NCBI GenBank assembly: GCA_035499295.1 | Contig: DATJZG010000080.1 | Coordinates: forward strand, 46,637 to 110,636 | Reading direction: 5' to 3' | DNA length: 64,000 nt | DNA from: DATJZG01 sp035499295 | GTDB taxonomy: Bacteria > Myxococcota > Myxococcia > Myxococcales > Anaeromyxobacteraceae | Shown here: positions 49,369 to 58,524 of the stretch, in pieces | Layout of the letters: each line of letters begins with the position of its first letter | Position numbering within the stretch: the stretch's first letter is position 1 | Program-made: the position numbers and the translations under genes | Notes under the pieces: model-generated | What the model saw: the letters and a program-made list of their open reading frames with translations, nothing else | The model's database searches: none | Told to the model about the DNA's origin: nothing

Positions 49369-52300
49369 ATGTCGCTTCGCCGCTTCGCGCCCGTCCCGCT
49401 ACTGGCGCTTGCTTTCTCCGCCTGCAATCCCTCGGTCCCGACGGCTCCCAGCTCGATCAGCCAGGCGAACCAGCCGACGAGCCTGGCGATCGCCGCGTTC
49501 GACCCCACCGCGGTGGTCCCGGTCCTGCCGCAGCCCAACGACCTCGTCTTGCAGCTCACCATTCCCAACCCGCCGCCGAGCGCCGAGTTCGAGTTCCTCG
49601 CGTACTTCAAGAGCCAGGGCGGGTTCTCCTACGACCAGGAGCTCGACCTCACCATCCCCTTCCAGACGATCGACAGCGCCAGCGGGACCCCGACGACGCC
49701 CCCGAGCCTCGACGTCAAGTCGGTGCGGCCCTGCACGGCGCCGAGCACCTCTGCCACGAGCGAGTGCAACCTGCTCGTCATCGACACAACGACCGGGCTC
49801 TACCCGGCCCTGGACGCGCCCCCGAGCTACGCGATCGAGGGTTCGACCGGGACGCTCACCGTGGTGAAGTCGCTCGACCCGACGACCCAGAACCGGCTGT
49901 GGCAGCCGGGCCACCTCTACGTCTACGCCGTCCGCGGCGGGCCGAACGGTGTCCGGACGACGGGCGGGGGCGAGGTGGGCCCCTCCACCACCACCTTCGC
50001 GCTCCTCTTCAACCCGCCGAACGCCCTGCCGGGCTGCGGCGCGACCCCCCCCACCGCCGCCTGCGCCACGGCCCAGGAGCTGCAGGCGAGCTACCAGCCG
50101 GTCTTCGCAACGGTGGCCAACAAGGGCTTCCCGCCGGGAGAGATCGCGGTGGTGGGCACCTTCACCATCGCCCCGGCGTCGACCTGGGTGGAGGGGGACG
50201 CCGCCTCCGGCCAGCTCCCGCTCCCGTCCGACTTCCTCCTCGACCCGACGACCGGCCATGTGAACGCGGCGCTCGACGCGGTCATCCCCGAGATCTCCAC
50301 CCTCGACGGCTTCTCCACCACCGCCATCCAGCTCGCCACCACCAGCGGGCCCGTCCAGGCGCTCACCATCCGCGACCCGACGAAGCCCGCCCAGGCGGGC
50401 GTCTACCTGTACCAGTACCTGCCCGCCACCGGGTCCTACGTCGAGGTGCAGGACGTGGTCGACTTCCTCGCGAGCCCCTCCACCACGCTCCCGAGCTACG
50501 TCGCCCAGCCGCTGCCGCCCACGAACGGGCTCGTGCCGGCCGTCGCCCTCCAGCCCGCGGTGGCGGTGCCGCTCGGGCCCGTCTCGCCCACCGCGCCGGG
50601 CACCGTCCCGCCCGGGCAGCTCTCACTCCTGCCCCTGAAGGAGCAGACGACCTACGCGGTCGTCATCACGAACCGCATCCTGGACGCGGCGGGCAAGCCG
50701 CTCTCGAATACCACCCTCGGCCACATGCTGATGTTCCAGAACTCGCTCTGCACCCCCTCGCCGGCGTGCGCGGCGAACCCCTCCCAGGCGACCTCCACGG
50801 TACCCGGGATCCCGAACGCCCAGTCGTCGGGCCTCGAGAAGATGCGGCTCGGGCTGAAGCCGCTCTTCCCGAAGCTCGAGGCCGATCACGGGGTGACGGC
50901 GGCGCAGATCGCCATGGTCTACACTGTCACCACCCAGTCGATCCTGCAGGTGATGGAGCAGCTGCCCGGAATCCCCTACCAGGGAGGAGGCACCTCCATC
51001 GTGCCGCTCGGCTTCACCTCGTTCACGCCGGCGAGCGCCTTCGCCCTCTACGGCGTCGACCCGGGCTTCGTCCCCGGGGTGGCGCCCCTGGCCACCCCGT
51101 CGGGCACCGTCAACCCCGTGCTCGCCGAGGTGATCGCGGCCGAGTTCCCGACCGTGAACCTCATCGACCCGACGACCGGCGCCTTCTACGCCTCGGCCAC
51201 GAGCGCCACGCCGCTGCCCATCCAGGCCCTCGTCGCCGTCCCCGACCCGACCAAGGTGGCGCTCCCCTCCTGCCCGAGCGGCCCCGTCCCGTTCTGCGCC
51301 CCGCTCGTCGTCTTCCACCACGGCCTCGGCCGGGGGAACGGCGACGTCCTGGTCGTCGCGAACGAGCTCGCCGCCCAGGGCTTCGTGGTGGCGGCGATCG
51401 ACGCCCCCCTCCACGGCCTGCGCAGCTACTGCAACAAGAACTCCGACTGCGTCACGGCCTCGGGCGCGACCGGCACCTGCACGCCCATCGGCCCGCCGGG
51501 CACCCAGGGGGATGCCGTCACTCCCCCCGGCACCTGCACCGGCGGGAGCGTGCTCGCCCAGGCCCCGGTCCTGTGCCCGACCCCCGGCTGCCAGGCGGCC
51601 TGGGCGGCGACGCCGGCGAACCAGCGCGGCGGCATCGCGGTGGCGTCCGGCAACTACCTCATCTCCGCGAACGTCTTCCGCTCGCGCGACAACCTGCGGC
51701 AGGACGTGATCGACGTGTCGTCGCTCGTCCTCGCCCTCGCGCGCCCGCCCGCGCCCACCCTGCCGCCCTCGACGACGACGAGCCCGGTGGCGGTGCACCT
51801 CGCCACCACCTACGGCATCGCCGTCGACCCCCGCTTCGTCTTCTACGAGGGCATCTCGCTCGGCAGCATCCTAGGGACGCTCAACGTCGCCGCCAACCCC
51901 CGCTTCTCCGAGGGCGTACTCGACGTCGGCGGCGGCACCATCGTCGACATCATCACCACCTCGCCGGCGTTCGCCGCCGATGCGGACGCGCTCCTGCCAC
52001 CGAAGGGGACGGCCGCCTACCTGCAGACGCTCCTCGCCTTCAAGTGGATCCTCGACCCGGCGGACCCCATCAACTTCGCCGCCTACGTGACGAAGAACGC
52101 GCTCCCGAGCCCCATCGGGAGCCAGCCCCCGAAGCAGGTGCTCGGCATGTGGGCCGCCTGCGACAACACCGTCCCGAACCCCACCAACGTCGAGCTCTAC
52201 GACAACGTGGGGCTGGGCGCCCTGTCGCCCGCGGCGAGCACGAGCGTCCTCTACACCCGGAGCGTCGCCCCGGACGCGAGCCACCCCGCCTGCCCGCTCG

Positions 52301-52461
52301 GCGCGAGCGCCGTGCCGCACGGGTTCTTGCAGAGCTGGGGGCTCTCGTCCGCCGGGTTCGACCAGACGGACGCCGACCTGACCTTGCTCGGACAGGAGCA
52401 GGCGGCCGCCTTCCTCGCCAATCCCCAGAACCTCCCTGCCCCCGTCCAGGTGCAGCCATGA
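49369..52461 (+). CDS. Surface-type lipase lipoprotein (VolA-like, virulence-factor lipase family)
   Basis: A 1030-aa lipoprotein: signal MSLRRFAPVPLLALAFSAC with Cys19 as lipid anchor. Residues about 30-640 are beta-rich Ig-like repeats full of Thr/Pro/Ser, as in the N-terminal domain of bacterial virulence-factor lipases. The alpha/beta-hydrolase part starts with the oxyanion strand VVFHHGLGRGNGD (His650-His651) and has the nucleophile elbow GISLGS with Ser830. Cys residues are frequent, suggesting disulfides outside the cytoplasm. The stop overlaps the FadL-type gene (ATGA). That pairing matches VolA-FadL of Vibrio, in which a surface lysophospholipase releases fatty acids for FadL uptake. 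The similarity is inferred from layout and motifs. Confidence 0.75.
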   Translation: MSLRRFAPVPLLALAFSACNPSVPTAPSSISQANQPTSLAIAAFDPTAVVPVLPQPNDLVLQLTIPNPPPSAEFEFLAYFKSQGGFSYDQELDLTIPFQTIDSASGTPTTPPSLDVKSVRPCTAPSTSATSECNLLVIDTTTGLYPALDAPPSYAIEGSTGTLTVVKSLDPTTQNRLWQPGHLYVYAVRGGPNGVRTTGGGEVGPSTTTFALLFNPPNALPGCGATPPTAACATAQELQASYQPVFATVANKGFPPGEIAVVGTFTIAPASTWVEGDAASGQLPLPSDFLLDPTTGHVNAALDAVIPEISTLDGFSTTAIQLATTSGPVQALTIRDPTKPAQAGVYLYQYLPATGSYVEVQDVVDFLASPSTTLPSYVAQPLPPTNGLVPAVALQPAVAVPLGPVSPTAPGTVPPGQLSLLPLKEQTTYAVVITNRILDAAGKPLSNTTLGHMLMFQNSLCTPSPACAANPSQATSTVPGIPNAQSSGLEKMRLGLKPLFPKLEADHGVTAAQIAMVYTVTTQSILQVMEQLPGIPYQGGGTSIVPLGFTSFTPASAFALYGVDPGFVPGVAPLATPSGTVNPVLAEVIAAEFPTVNLIDPTTGAFYASATSATPLPIQALVAVPDPTKVALPSCPSGPVPFCAPLVVFHHGLGRGNGDVLVVANELAAQGFVVAAIDAPLHGLRSYCNKNSDCVTASGATGTCTPIGPPGTQGDAVTPPGTCTGGSVLAQAPVLCPTPGCQAAWAATPANQRGGIAVASGNYLISANVFRSRDNLRQDVIDVSSLVLALARPPAPTLPPSTTTSPVAVHLATTYGIAVDPRFVFYEGISLGSILGTLNVAANPRFSEGVLDVGGGTIVDIITTSPAFAADADALLPPKGTAAYLQTLLAFKWILDPADPINFAAYVTKNALPSPIGSQPPKQVLGMWAACDNTVPNPTNVELYDNVGLGALSPAASTSVLYTRSVAPDASHPACPLGASAVPHGFLQSWGLSSAGFDQTDADLTLLGQEQAAAFLANPQNLPAPVQVQP

Positions 52462-53840
52462 GGACCGCCATGCGCAAGCTCGCCATCGCCCTCCTCCTCG
52501 TCCCCGCGCTCGCTTGGGCCGGGGGCTACAGCGTACCCACCACCGTCCCGCGCGACCTCGCCATGGGGGACGCGCTCGTGGGCGGGCAGGACAGCGCCGG
52601 CGCCGTCTTCAAGAACCCGGCCTCGCTCTCCCGCCTCTCCGGGCTCGACCTGAACCTGTCCTTCAGCCTCCTCGGAAACGGCTCCACCTGGCACCCCACG
52701 CCCGCCTCCGGCTACTCGGGGTTCTCGTCGGTGTCCACCGACTTCAACGCCGCCTACCCGGTGGCGCTCTTCGCCTCCTGGTCCGGGAAGGTCGCCGGTC
52801 ACGGCTACGGGATCGGCATCGGCCTCAACATCCCCGGCGGCGGGAACGTCTTCTGGCCGAACGCCTGGCCGGGCGGCTACGCCATCGAGACCGTCAACCG
52901 CCGCATCTACGGCTCCTACCTGACGGCGGGGATCGAGCTCAACCCCCAGTTCCGCATCGGGGGCGGTCTCGTCTACTACTACGGCACCGAGCAGCTCTCC
53001 CTGTACGCGCTCCTGCCCGGTCCGGCGAACGCCGCCTGCCCTCCCTTGCCCGGCCCCACCTACCCGCAGTGCGGGTTCGCGGGCATCGCCGACAAGGGCG
53101 GCAAGATCTCCTGGGACCTGTCCGCCGACGTGCAGCCGATCCCGAGCTACCCGCTCAAGATCGGATTCGACTTCAAGAACCAGGCGAACCTGACCCTGAC
53201 TGGCCCCGCCACCCTCACCTTCCCGCCACTCCTGCAGTCGACCTACCCGAGCCAGAACGCCACCCACGTGCTCCCCTTCCCCAGCGTCTTCAACGTGGGC
53301 GTCTCCTGGAAGCCCATCGACGAGCTGGAGATCGACCTCGCCTACACCTGGGAGGGCTACTCCGCCTACGTGAGCGACACCTTCACCGGCACCTCCACCG
53401 ACCCGCTCACCGGGAAGACCTTCACCATCAACGTTCCCCGCCTCTACAGCGACGCCAACGTCTACCGGCTCGGAGTGGGCTGGCGGGTCATGCCCGAGCT
53501 CGAGCTCCGCGGCGGCATCCTCCGCGACGTCACCGGCGTGAACCCCACCGTCTACAACCCCTCGCTCCCCGACGCCGACGTCTGGGGCGGCTCGCTCGGC
53601 CTGGGATACGACCTGCGCCGGCTCTCCGACAGCGAGATCATCCAGAACTTCACCATCAGCGCCGCCTTCTTCTACGCCTGGTTCGACCAGCTCACCTCGA
53701 CGGCCCCCACGCCCCAGGTGGGCCAGCCGGTTCAGGGTTTCCCGGGCAACTACAACACCTACGCCTGGATCGCGACCATCGGCATCCAGTGGCACTGGGA
53801 CCCGTTCGCGGGCAAGCAAGGCTCGACGAAGTCGAACTGA
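52458..53840 (+). CDS. FadL/OmpP1-family outer-membrane hydrophobic-compound porin
   Basis: A 460-aa outer-membrane beta-barrel. Signal peptide KLAIALLLVPALAWA precedes the mature GGYSVPTTVPRDLAMGDALV, which resembles the FadL N-terminal hatch (NPA-type motif: FKNPASLSRLSGLDLNLSF). Alternating amphipathic strands continue to the aromatic end (IGIQWHWDPF). FadL proteins carry long-chain fatty acids or aromatic hydrocarbons. Coupled to the lipase gene by ATGA and followed by a strong hairpin, it is the end of a two-gene operon. Confidence 0.88.
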   Translation: MRTAMRKLAIALLLVPALAWAGGYSVPTTVPRDLAMGDALVGGQDSAGAVFKNPASLSRLSGLDLNLSFSLLGNGSTWHPTPASGYSGFSSVSTDFNAAYPVALFASWSGKVAGHGYGIGIGLNIPGGGNVFWPNAWPGGYAIETVNRRIYGSYLTAGIELNPQFRIGGGLVYYYGTEQLSLYALLPGPANAACPPLPGPTYPQCGFAGIADKGGKISWDLSADVQPIPSYPLKIGFDFKNQANLTLTGPATLTFPPLLQSTYPSQNATHVLPFPSVFNVGVSWKPIDELEIDLAYTWEGYSAYVSDTFTGTSTDPLTGKTFTINVPRLYSDANVYRLGVGWRVMPELELRGGILRDVTGVNPTVYNPSLPDADVWGGSLGLGYDLRRLSDSEIIQNFTISAAFFYAWFDQLTSTAPTPQVGQPVQGFPGNYNTYAWIATIGIQWHWDPFAGKQGSTKSN

Positions 53841-53864
53841 TCCCGGAGCAGGGCGAAGCGTCGA

Positions 53865-53898
53865 GAGCGGGCGTGCCCTCGGGCACGCCCGCTCCCTT
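53865..53898 (+). terminator. Strong hairpin after the FadL-type gene
   Basis: GAGCGGGCGTGCCC (53865-53878) and GGGCACGCCCGCTC (53881-53894) are perfect 14-nt arms with a 2-nt centre; the RNA would form a 13-bp stem with a C(UC)G-type 4-nt loop. The tail CCCTTTC is only weakly U-rich. It starts 25 bp after the stop. Confidence 0.7.
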
Positions 53899-53961
53899 TC
53901 CGGTCTCCCGCCGGGGCCGGGCCATTGCACGGCGGCGCACAGCGGTGCTATCGGACCACTC

Positions 53962-55488
53962 GTGACGAAAGGTGAATGGAGGGCGCGGCTGCGCGCCGGA
54001 TGGGAGCGCCACCCGTTTCCCGTCATCCTGGGCCTCGCCGCCGCCCTCCGGCTCCTCGCCGCCTTCCTCTCGCGCGGCTACGGGATGCACGACGACCACT
54101 TCCTCGTCGTCGAGGTCGCCCAGCGCTGGGCCGAGGGGCGCTGGGACCTCTCCGACGAGATGGTGGCCATGCGGAGCCTCGTCTACCCCTGGCTCCACGC
54201 CGGCCTCTTCCGGGCCATGGACCGGCTCGGGCTCTCCGATCCCCAGGGGAAGATGCTCGCGGTCCGCCTCCTCCACGCCGCCTGGTCCCTCCTCACCGTC
54301 TTCGCCGGGTACCGGGCCGCCCTGGCGCTCTCGGGGGAGCGTGCGGCACGGCAGGCCGGCCTCCTCCTCGCCGCCTTCTGGGTGATGCCGTTCATGTCGG
54401 TGCGGAACCTCATCGAGGTGGTGTCCCAGCCGCTCCTGGCGCTCGCGGCCCTCCTCCTCGTCCGGCGCCGCCGCCCGGAGGGAGGCCTGCCGGAGCGGGG
54501 AGGGGACGCCTTCGCGGCCGGACTCCTCCTCGGGCTCGCCTTCGTCTTCCGGTTCCAGAACCTGGTCGTCCCGGCTGCCGCCTTCGCGGTGCTCCTCGCG
54601 ATGCGCCGCCTCTCGAGCGCCCTCCTCCTCGCCCTGGGCACGGCCCTCTCGGCCGGGCTCGTCCAGGGGGGGAGCGACTGGCTCGGGTTCGGCAGCCCCT
54701 TCGCCTCGGTGCGGGCCTACCTCGCCTACAACGCCGACCCCGCCCACGTGGCCGGATATCCGCAGGGCCCCTGGTTCCAGTACCTGGGGACGCTCGCCGG
54801 GGTGCTCGTCCCCCCGACGAGCCTCCTCCTCCTCTGGGGGTTCGCCCGGAGCATCCGGCGCGCGGCGGTCGTCTTCTGGCCCACCTTCGCCTTCCTGGCG
54901 CTCCACTCCGCCTATCCGGGGAAGCAGGAGCGCTTCCTCCTACCGGTGCTCCCGCTCGTCCTCCTGCTCGCAGCGGTGGGCCTCTTCGCCCCCTACTCGA
55001 AGCCGCCCTTCTGGGAGAGGCACCGCCGCCTGGCGCGGGGGCTGTGGATCTGGTTCTGGGCGGTGAACGCCCTGCTCCTCGCCCTCTACACCCCGACCTA
55101 CTCGAAGAGGTCGCGGGTGGAGAGCCTCAGCCTCCTCCGCGAGGAGAGCGGCGTGACCGGGGTGGTCTGGGAGACGGGCCCGTCGAACGAGACCCCGCCG
55201 CCGGTCTTCTACCTGGCGAGGGACGTGCCGGTGTACCTCGCCTGGCAGGGGAAGCCGCTCGAGGCCCTCCGGGCGGAGATCGAGGGCTCGGGACGGGCGC
55301 GGCCGAACCGCGCCGTCTTCCTCGGCGACCGCGACCTCGAGGGTCGGGTGGCGCGCCTCGAGGGCGTGCTGGGACGGCTCTCGCTCGAGCACACGGTGGC
55401 GCCGAGCCTCGTCGACGACCTCCTCCACCGGATGAATCCGCGCCACAACGTCAACCTGACGGCCTTCGTCTACCGGACCGGCGGCTGA
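53962..55488 (+). CDS. GT22/ALG9-like membrane glycosyltransferase
   Basis: A 508-aa polytopic membrane protein with about ten helices. An early periplasmic loop contains the acid pair GYGMHDDHFLVVEVAQ typical of GT-C enzymes. HSAYPGKQERFLLPVLPLVL later corresponds to the H-K-E-x-R-F motif of the Alg9/PIG-B family (GT22). A soluble C-terminal part of about 120 aa follows the helices. It is expected to transfer a sugar from a lipid-linked donor to a surface glycan. GTG at 53962 follows TTGCAC-N18-TATCGG, a weak possible promoter. Confidence 0.75.
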   Translation: MTKGEWRARLRAGWERHPFPVILGLAAALRLLAAFLSRGYGMHDDHFLVVEVAQRWAEGRWDLSDEMVAMRSLVYPWLHAGLFRAMDRLGLSDPQGKMLAVRLLHAAWSLLTVFAGYRAALALSGERAARQAGLLLAAFWVMPFMSVRNLIEVVSQPLLALAALLLVRRRRPEGGLPERGGDAFAAGLLLGLAFVFRFQNLVVPAAAFAVLLAMRRLSSALLLALGTALSAGLVQGGSDWLGFGSPFASVRAYLAYNADPAHVAGYPQGPWFQYLGTLAGVLVPPTSLLLLWGFARSIRRAAVVFWPTFAFLALHSAYPGKQERFLLPVLPLVLLLAAVGLFAPYSKPPFWERHRRLARGLWIWFWAVNALLLALYTPTYSKRSRVESLSLLREESGVTGVVWETGPSNETPPPVFYLARDVPVYLAWQGKPLEALRAEIEGSGRARPNRAVFLGDRDLEGRVARLEGVLGRLSLEHTVAPSLVDDLLHRMNPRHNVNLTAFVYRTGG

Positions 55489-55497
55489 CGGGAGGCC

Positions 55498-56151
55498 TCA
55501 GGGAGGGGCGTGGACCTTGGCGACGAGGTCGTTGAACCAGTCCGTCACCGTGCCCCACGCGTTCGACGGGTCCTGCCCGGTGGCGTCCAGCCAGCAGACG
55601 AAGCTCACCTCGGTCACGTCCGACGCCCCCTCCGCCGGCACCGCCGCCAGCGACCCGGACTGGACGTTGATGAAGTGGGTGCCCCAGATCTTCTGGTAGC
55701 GGAGACCGGCGCTCTCCGGCGTCCCGGTCGCGGGCGTGGTGCCGCCGCGGTAGACGATGGTCCACTGCACCAGCCCGATGATCGTGCTCTCGGTGTACTT
55801 GATCTGGAAGCTGAGCGGGAAGGGCTCGTCCCCGGGGAGCACCTCCACCTGCGGGCCGTGGATGTGGCTCGTCATGGGGTCCTGCAGGGCCGCCCAAACC
55901 TCGGCGAGCGAGGCCTTCACGTAGGCGCGCCCGTGCGCGTAGTCGTGGCCGTCGCGAGTCCCCATCACCGGGGCGCCCAGGGCCTCGGGCGTGGGGTCGG
56001 TGGCGGTGGCGGCGGGCAGGCTCGCCTCGCAGGCCTCGAGCGGCTGGTAGCCCACGTCGAGCGGGAAGGCGCTCTGCTCGTTCTTGTTGCAGGCGGCGAG
56101 CCCCAGGGCGATCCCCAGGCCCGCGAGGAGCCGGTTCGCGTTCGTCCGCAT
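55498..56151 (-). CDS. Lipoprotein of unknown function, paralogue A (SRPBCC-like)
   Basis: A 217-aa lipoprotein with Cys21 in LGLAACNKNE. The mature part has the segment DYAHGRAYVKASLAEVWAAL near residue 70, which looks like the start of an SRPBCC/START-type helix-grip fold, followed by strands and the ending WFNDLVAKVHAPP. It shares its architecture with the next gene, so they are paralogues from a duplication: AHGRxYxK, VWxxLQ and YxKIWGT correspond to matching segments. A role in binding a lipid or other hydrophobic ligand in the periplasm is possible but unproven. It is convergent with the GT22-like gene. Confidence 0.7.
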   Translation of the reverse strand: MRTNANRLLAGLGIALGLAACNKNEQSAFPLDVGYQPLEACEASLPAATATDPTPEALGAPVMGTRDGHDYAHGRAYVKASLAEVWAALQDPMTSHIHGPQVEVLPGDEPFPLSFQIKYTESTIIGLVQWTIVYRGGTTPATGTPESAGLRYQKIWGTHFINVQSGSLAAVPAEGASDVTEVSFVCWLDATGQDPSNAWGTVTDWFNDLVAKVHAPP

Positions 56152-56175
56152 GATCCGTCCGCGCGCCGGTCGCCC

Positions 56176-56940
56176 TTACGGAGGAGCCCCCGCGCAGAGA
56201 TCGGGCGGGGGGGTCCCCGCCAGGTCCGCCTTCAGCGCGCTGTAGTAGTCGGTGATCCAGCTGAGAGTCTGCGTGCCCCCGTTCGTGTCGGTCGCCTCGA
56301 GATGGCGGATCATCTCGATGCTCGTCACGTCGGTGGTGACGGCGGCGAAGACGATCGAGCCCACCAGGATCTGCACCCCCGGGCTCGTGGCGCCCCAGGT
56401 CTTCTCGTAGACGACCCCGATCTCGGTGGGCGCCGCCTCGCTCCCCTCCATCACCCCCTCGCGGAAGGTGACCGCGAAGTCGTAGTGGGACTGGATGGCG
56501 CCGTTCGGCGTCTCGTGGGTCTCGAAGCTCACGTCGTAGCCCTGCTCGACGTCCACCCCGGCGCTGCAGCTGCTCTGGTTCCGCTCCGGGTAGAAGCTGA
56601 GCTGGACCACGCCCTGGTCGAGCTGGAGCTTGTTCCACACGGCCGAGATGTCGGACTTGAGATACCCGCGCCCGTGCGCCCAGCCGTAGCCGCTGCCGGT
56701 CCCGCTGATCTCGGTCGCCATGTACTCGGGGTAAAGGTCGCTGTCGCTCGCGCACCCGTCGGCCGACCCCGAGAGGGGCGGGCACGTGGGCCACGCCACG
56801 TTGATCTGGTCGTTGAGGAGGTTGTTGGAGATGCCCGGAGGGAAGGTCGTCGCGCTGCGGCTGCCGCAGGCGGCGGTCGCCAGGAGGGTGAGCGCGAGCG
56901 CCCCGGGCCTGCCGAGTGAGAGCTTCTGCATAGCTCGCAT
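56176..56940 (-). CDS. Lipoprotein of unknown function, paralogue B (SRPBCC-like)
   Basis: A 254-aa lipoprotein from the ATG at 56940 (an ATG at 56931 would drop three residues); lipobox LLATAAC with Cys25. Body segments YGWAHGRGYLKSDISAVWNK, VYEKTWGATSPGVQILVGS and WITDYYSALKADL line up with paralogue A. It has four extra Cys in the mature part (PTCPPLSG, DGCAS, QSSCSAG, PDLCAG), absent from A, which suggest disulfides. It lies 24 bp upstream of A on the same strand, so they form an operon. Function unknown. Confidence 0.68.
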   Translation of the reverse strand: MRAMQKLSLGRPGALALTLLATAACGSRSATTFPPGISNNLLNDQINVAWPTCPPLSGSADGCASDSDLYPEYMATEISGTGSGYGWAHGRGYLKSDISAVWNKLQLDQGVVQLSFYPERNQSSCSAGVDVEQGYDVSFETHETPNGAIQSHYDFAVTFREGVMEGSEAAPTEIGVVYEKTWGATSPGVQILVGSIVFAAVTTDVTSIEMIRHLEATDTNGGTQTLSWITDYYSALKADLAGTPPPDLCAGAPP

Positions 56941-57004
56941 TCTACTGAAAGAGAGACATTTGATCACTCGACAAAAATGCTTCGTGGGGACGGGTACTAG
57001 AGCC

Positions 57005-57024
57005 CCTTGGGGCGTACCCCGAGG
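57005..57024. promoter_or_regulatory. Hairpin in the divergent lipoprotein gap
   Basis: CCTTGGGG CGTA CCCCGAGG forms an 8-bp stem (one G-U pair) with a 4-nt loop in the middle of the 235-bp gap between two divergent lipoprotein genes. The gap also holds the most AT-rich patches of the area (near 56950-56980 and 57040-57060), where both promoters probably lie. No clear -35/-10 pair could be assigned. Confidence 0.3.
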
Positions 57025-57175
57025 ATGCCAATTTCGGCTTACTCGCATTTTGTTCACATCCCCCCGGGGGCCCGCTCGGGGGCCGCGAGGCGAATCCCGC
57101 GCGCAGATCTCCTCGCGTCCGGCGCCGCGCTCCGCTTGACGGCTCCTCCGGGCGGGTGCAGAAGTCGGCGCAGCC

Positions 57176-58414
57176 GTGCGGACGTCGACTCGCCTCCTCG
57201 CAGTCGCGCTGGCCGCCGCGGCGGCGTGCCGGGGCGGGAAGAAGCCGCCCCCCGCCTCCGCCACCTCCGGCCCGGCGGAGGACGGAGGCCCCCCTCCCGC
57301 CGACGCGGCCCTCGCCCGCCTGGACGCGGGACCCGAGGAGGCCGCGGTCGTCGAGGCGGCGGGGGAGCCCGTCGACCTGCCGGTGCGCTTCACCTGCGTC
57401 TCGGCGGGAAACGAGATCCGGCTCGGCGCGGACGGCCGCGGGACTTGGAAGCGCGGGGGGGGAGAGGCTCGCCCGCTCGCCGTCCCGCTCGTGAACGCGG
57501 GCGACGTCGCCTCCGTCCGCTGCGGGTCCCTCGCGGACGGGGTGCTCCTCCTCCTCGGCCTCGCGGACGAGCGGGCGGCCTGGGGAGAGGTGGTTCGCCT
57601 CTCCGGCGATCCCCCCTCCCTGCGATTCGTCGCCTACCTCCCGGGCCTTCCCGGCGGAGAGCCTCTCCTCTCCGGGCACCACCTCTACCTCGGCGCGGTC
57701 GGCTTCGCGGGGAAGCTCGACCTCGACTCGGGGCGCTGGGAGTGGAGCCAGCGCGGGCTCGAGGAGGCCCGGGCCCCGAGGAAGCCGGTCCTCTCGGACG
57801 GCCTGGTCGAGTTCCCCGACGCCTCGGGCGCGGCGCTGCGCGCCGACGAGGAGACGGGCGTGCTCGTCCACCCGGCTCCCGACGGCGGGCCCGAGCCCGG
57901 GGCGGGCGAGGAGCCCGATCCGCGTCCGGACGCGGCGGAGGCGCGCCGGCTGGCGGCCCTCGCCTCGGGGTGGTTCCCCGGTTTCTCCTGGCGCCCCTCG
58001 AGCTTCTGGAAGCTCGACCTCGACGGCGACGGGCAGCCCGACTACGCGCTCCTCGGCACCGGACCGGAGATGCTGGCGGTGGTGGTCGTCGAGGGGCCGC
58101 TCGCCGCGCGCCCGCGCCACGAGTGGCTGCTCCTGCACACCGCCCGCGCCGAGGAAGCCGAGCTCGGCCCGGAGCGGCTCAAGTCTCCTCCCAGCACGCT
58201 CGTGTGCCCGGTGCCGGAGGAGCCGGCGCGCAAGGGGGCCGCGGCGAACCCCATCGCCAGCGAGAACCGCGCCGAGTGCGAGGCCTTCCTGCGCCGGCGC
58301 GCCGCCCTGGCGGAGATGGACGAGCGGAACGTCCGCGGCCTCGCCCTCTCCCCGCTCGGCGTCCACCTCTTCTTCGATCCGGAGACGCGCCGCCTCGCCC
58401 ACTGGGGCCCGTAG
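57176..58414 (+). CDS. Lipoprotein with an FG-GAP/EF-hand-like repeat, function unknown
   Basis: A 412-aa lipoprotein starting GTG 57176 (MRTSTRLLAVALAAAAAC, Cys18). A disordered Pro/Ala/Glu linker (about 20-65) is followed by beta-rich sequence, possibly a beta-propeller or sandwich: LPLV-type strands, then LDLDGDGQPDYALLGTG near residue 280, the calcium-binding DxDxDG motif of FG-GAP/VCBS repeats. Two Cys near the end (STLVCPV, RAECEAF) may pair. I do not recognise an orthologous family. It is followed after 110 bp by the glycosyltransferase genes but need not belong with them. Confidence 0.65.
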   Translation: MRTSTRLLAVALAAAAACRGGKKPPPASATSGPAEDGGPPPADAALARLDAGPEEAAVVEAAGEPVDLPVRFTCVSAGNEIRLGADGRGTWKRGGGEARPLAVPLVNAGDVASVRCGSLADGVLLLLGLADERAAWGEVVRLSGDPPSLRFVAYLPGLPGGEPLLSGHHLYLGAVGFAGKLDLDSGRWEWSQRGLEEARAPRKPVLSDGLVEFPDASGAALRADEETGVLVHPAPDGGPEPGAGEEPDPRPDAAEARRLAALASGWFPGFSWRPSSFWKLDLDGDGQPDYALLGTGPEMLAVVVVEGPLAARPRHEWLLLHTARAEEAELGPERLKSPPSTLVCPVPEEPARKGAAANPIASENRAECEAFLRRRAALAEMDERNVRGLALSPLGVHLFFDPETRRLAHWGP

Positions 58415-58524
58415 CGGACGCCATGCACCGGAGGTCGAAGGCGCCGATCCGGGCGCCACGGCAGCCTTGTGCGCCCCGACGCCCGTGCTCCATACTGCGC
58501 GGGCCGGCGCGGCCCGGCGCGAGG

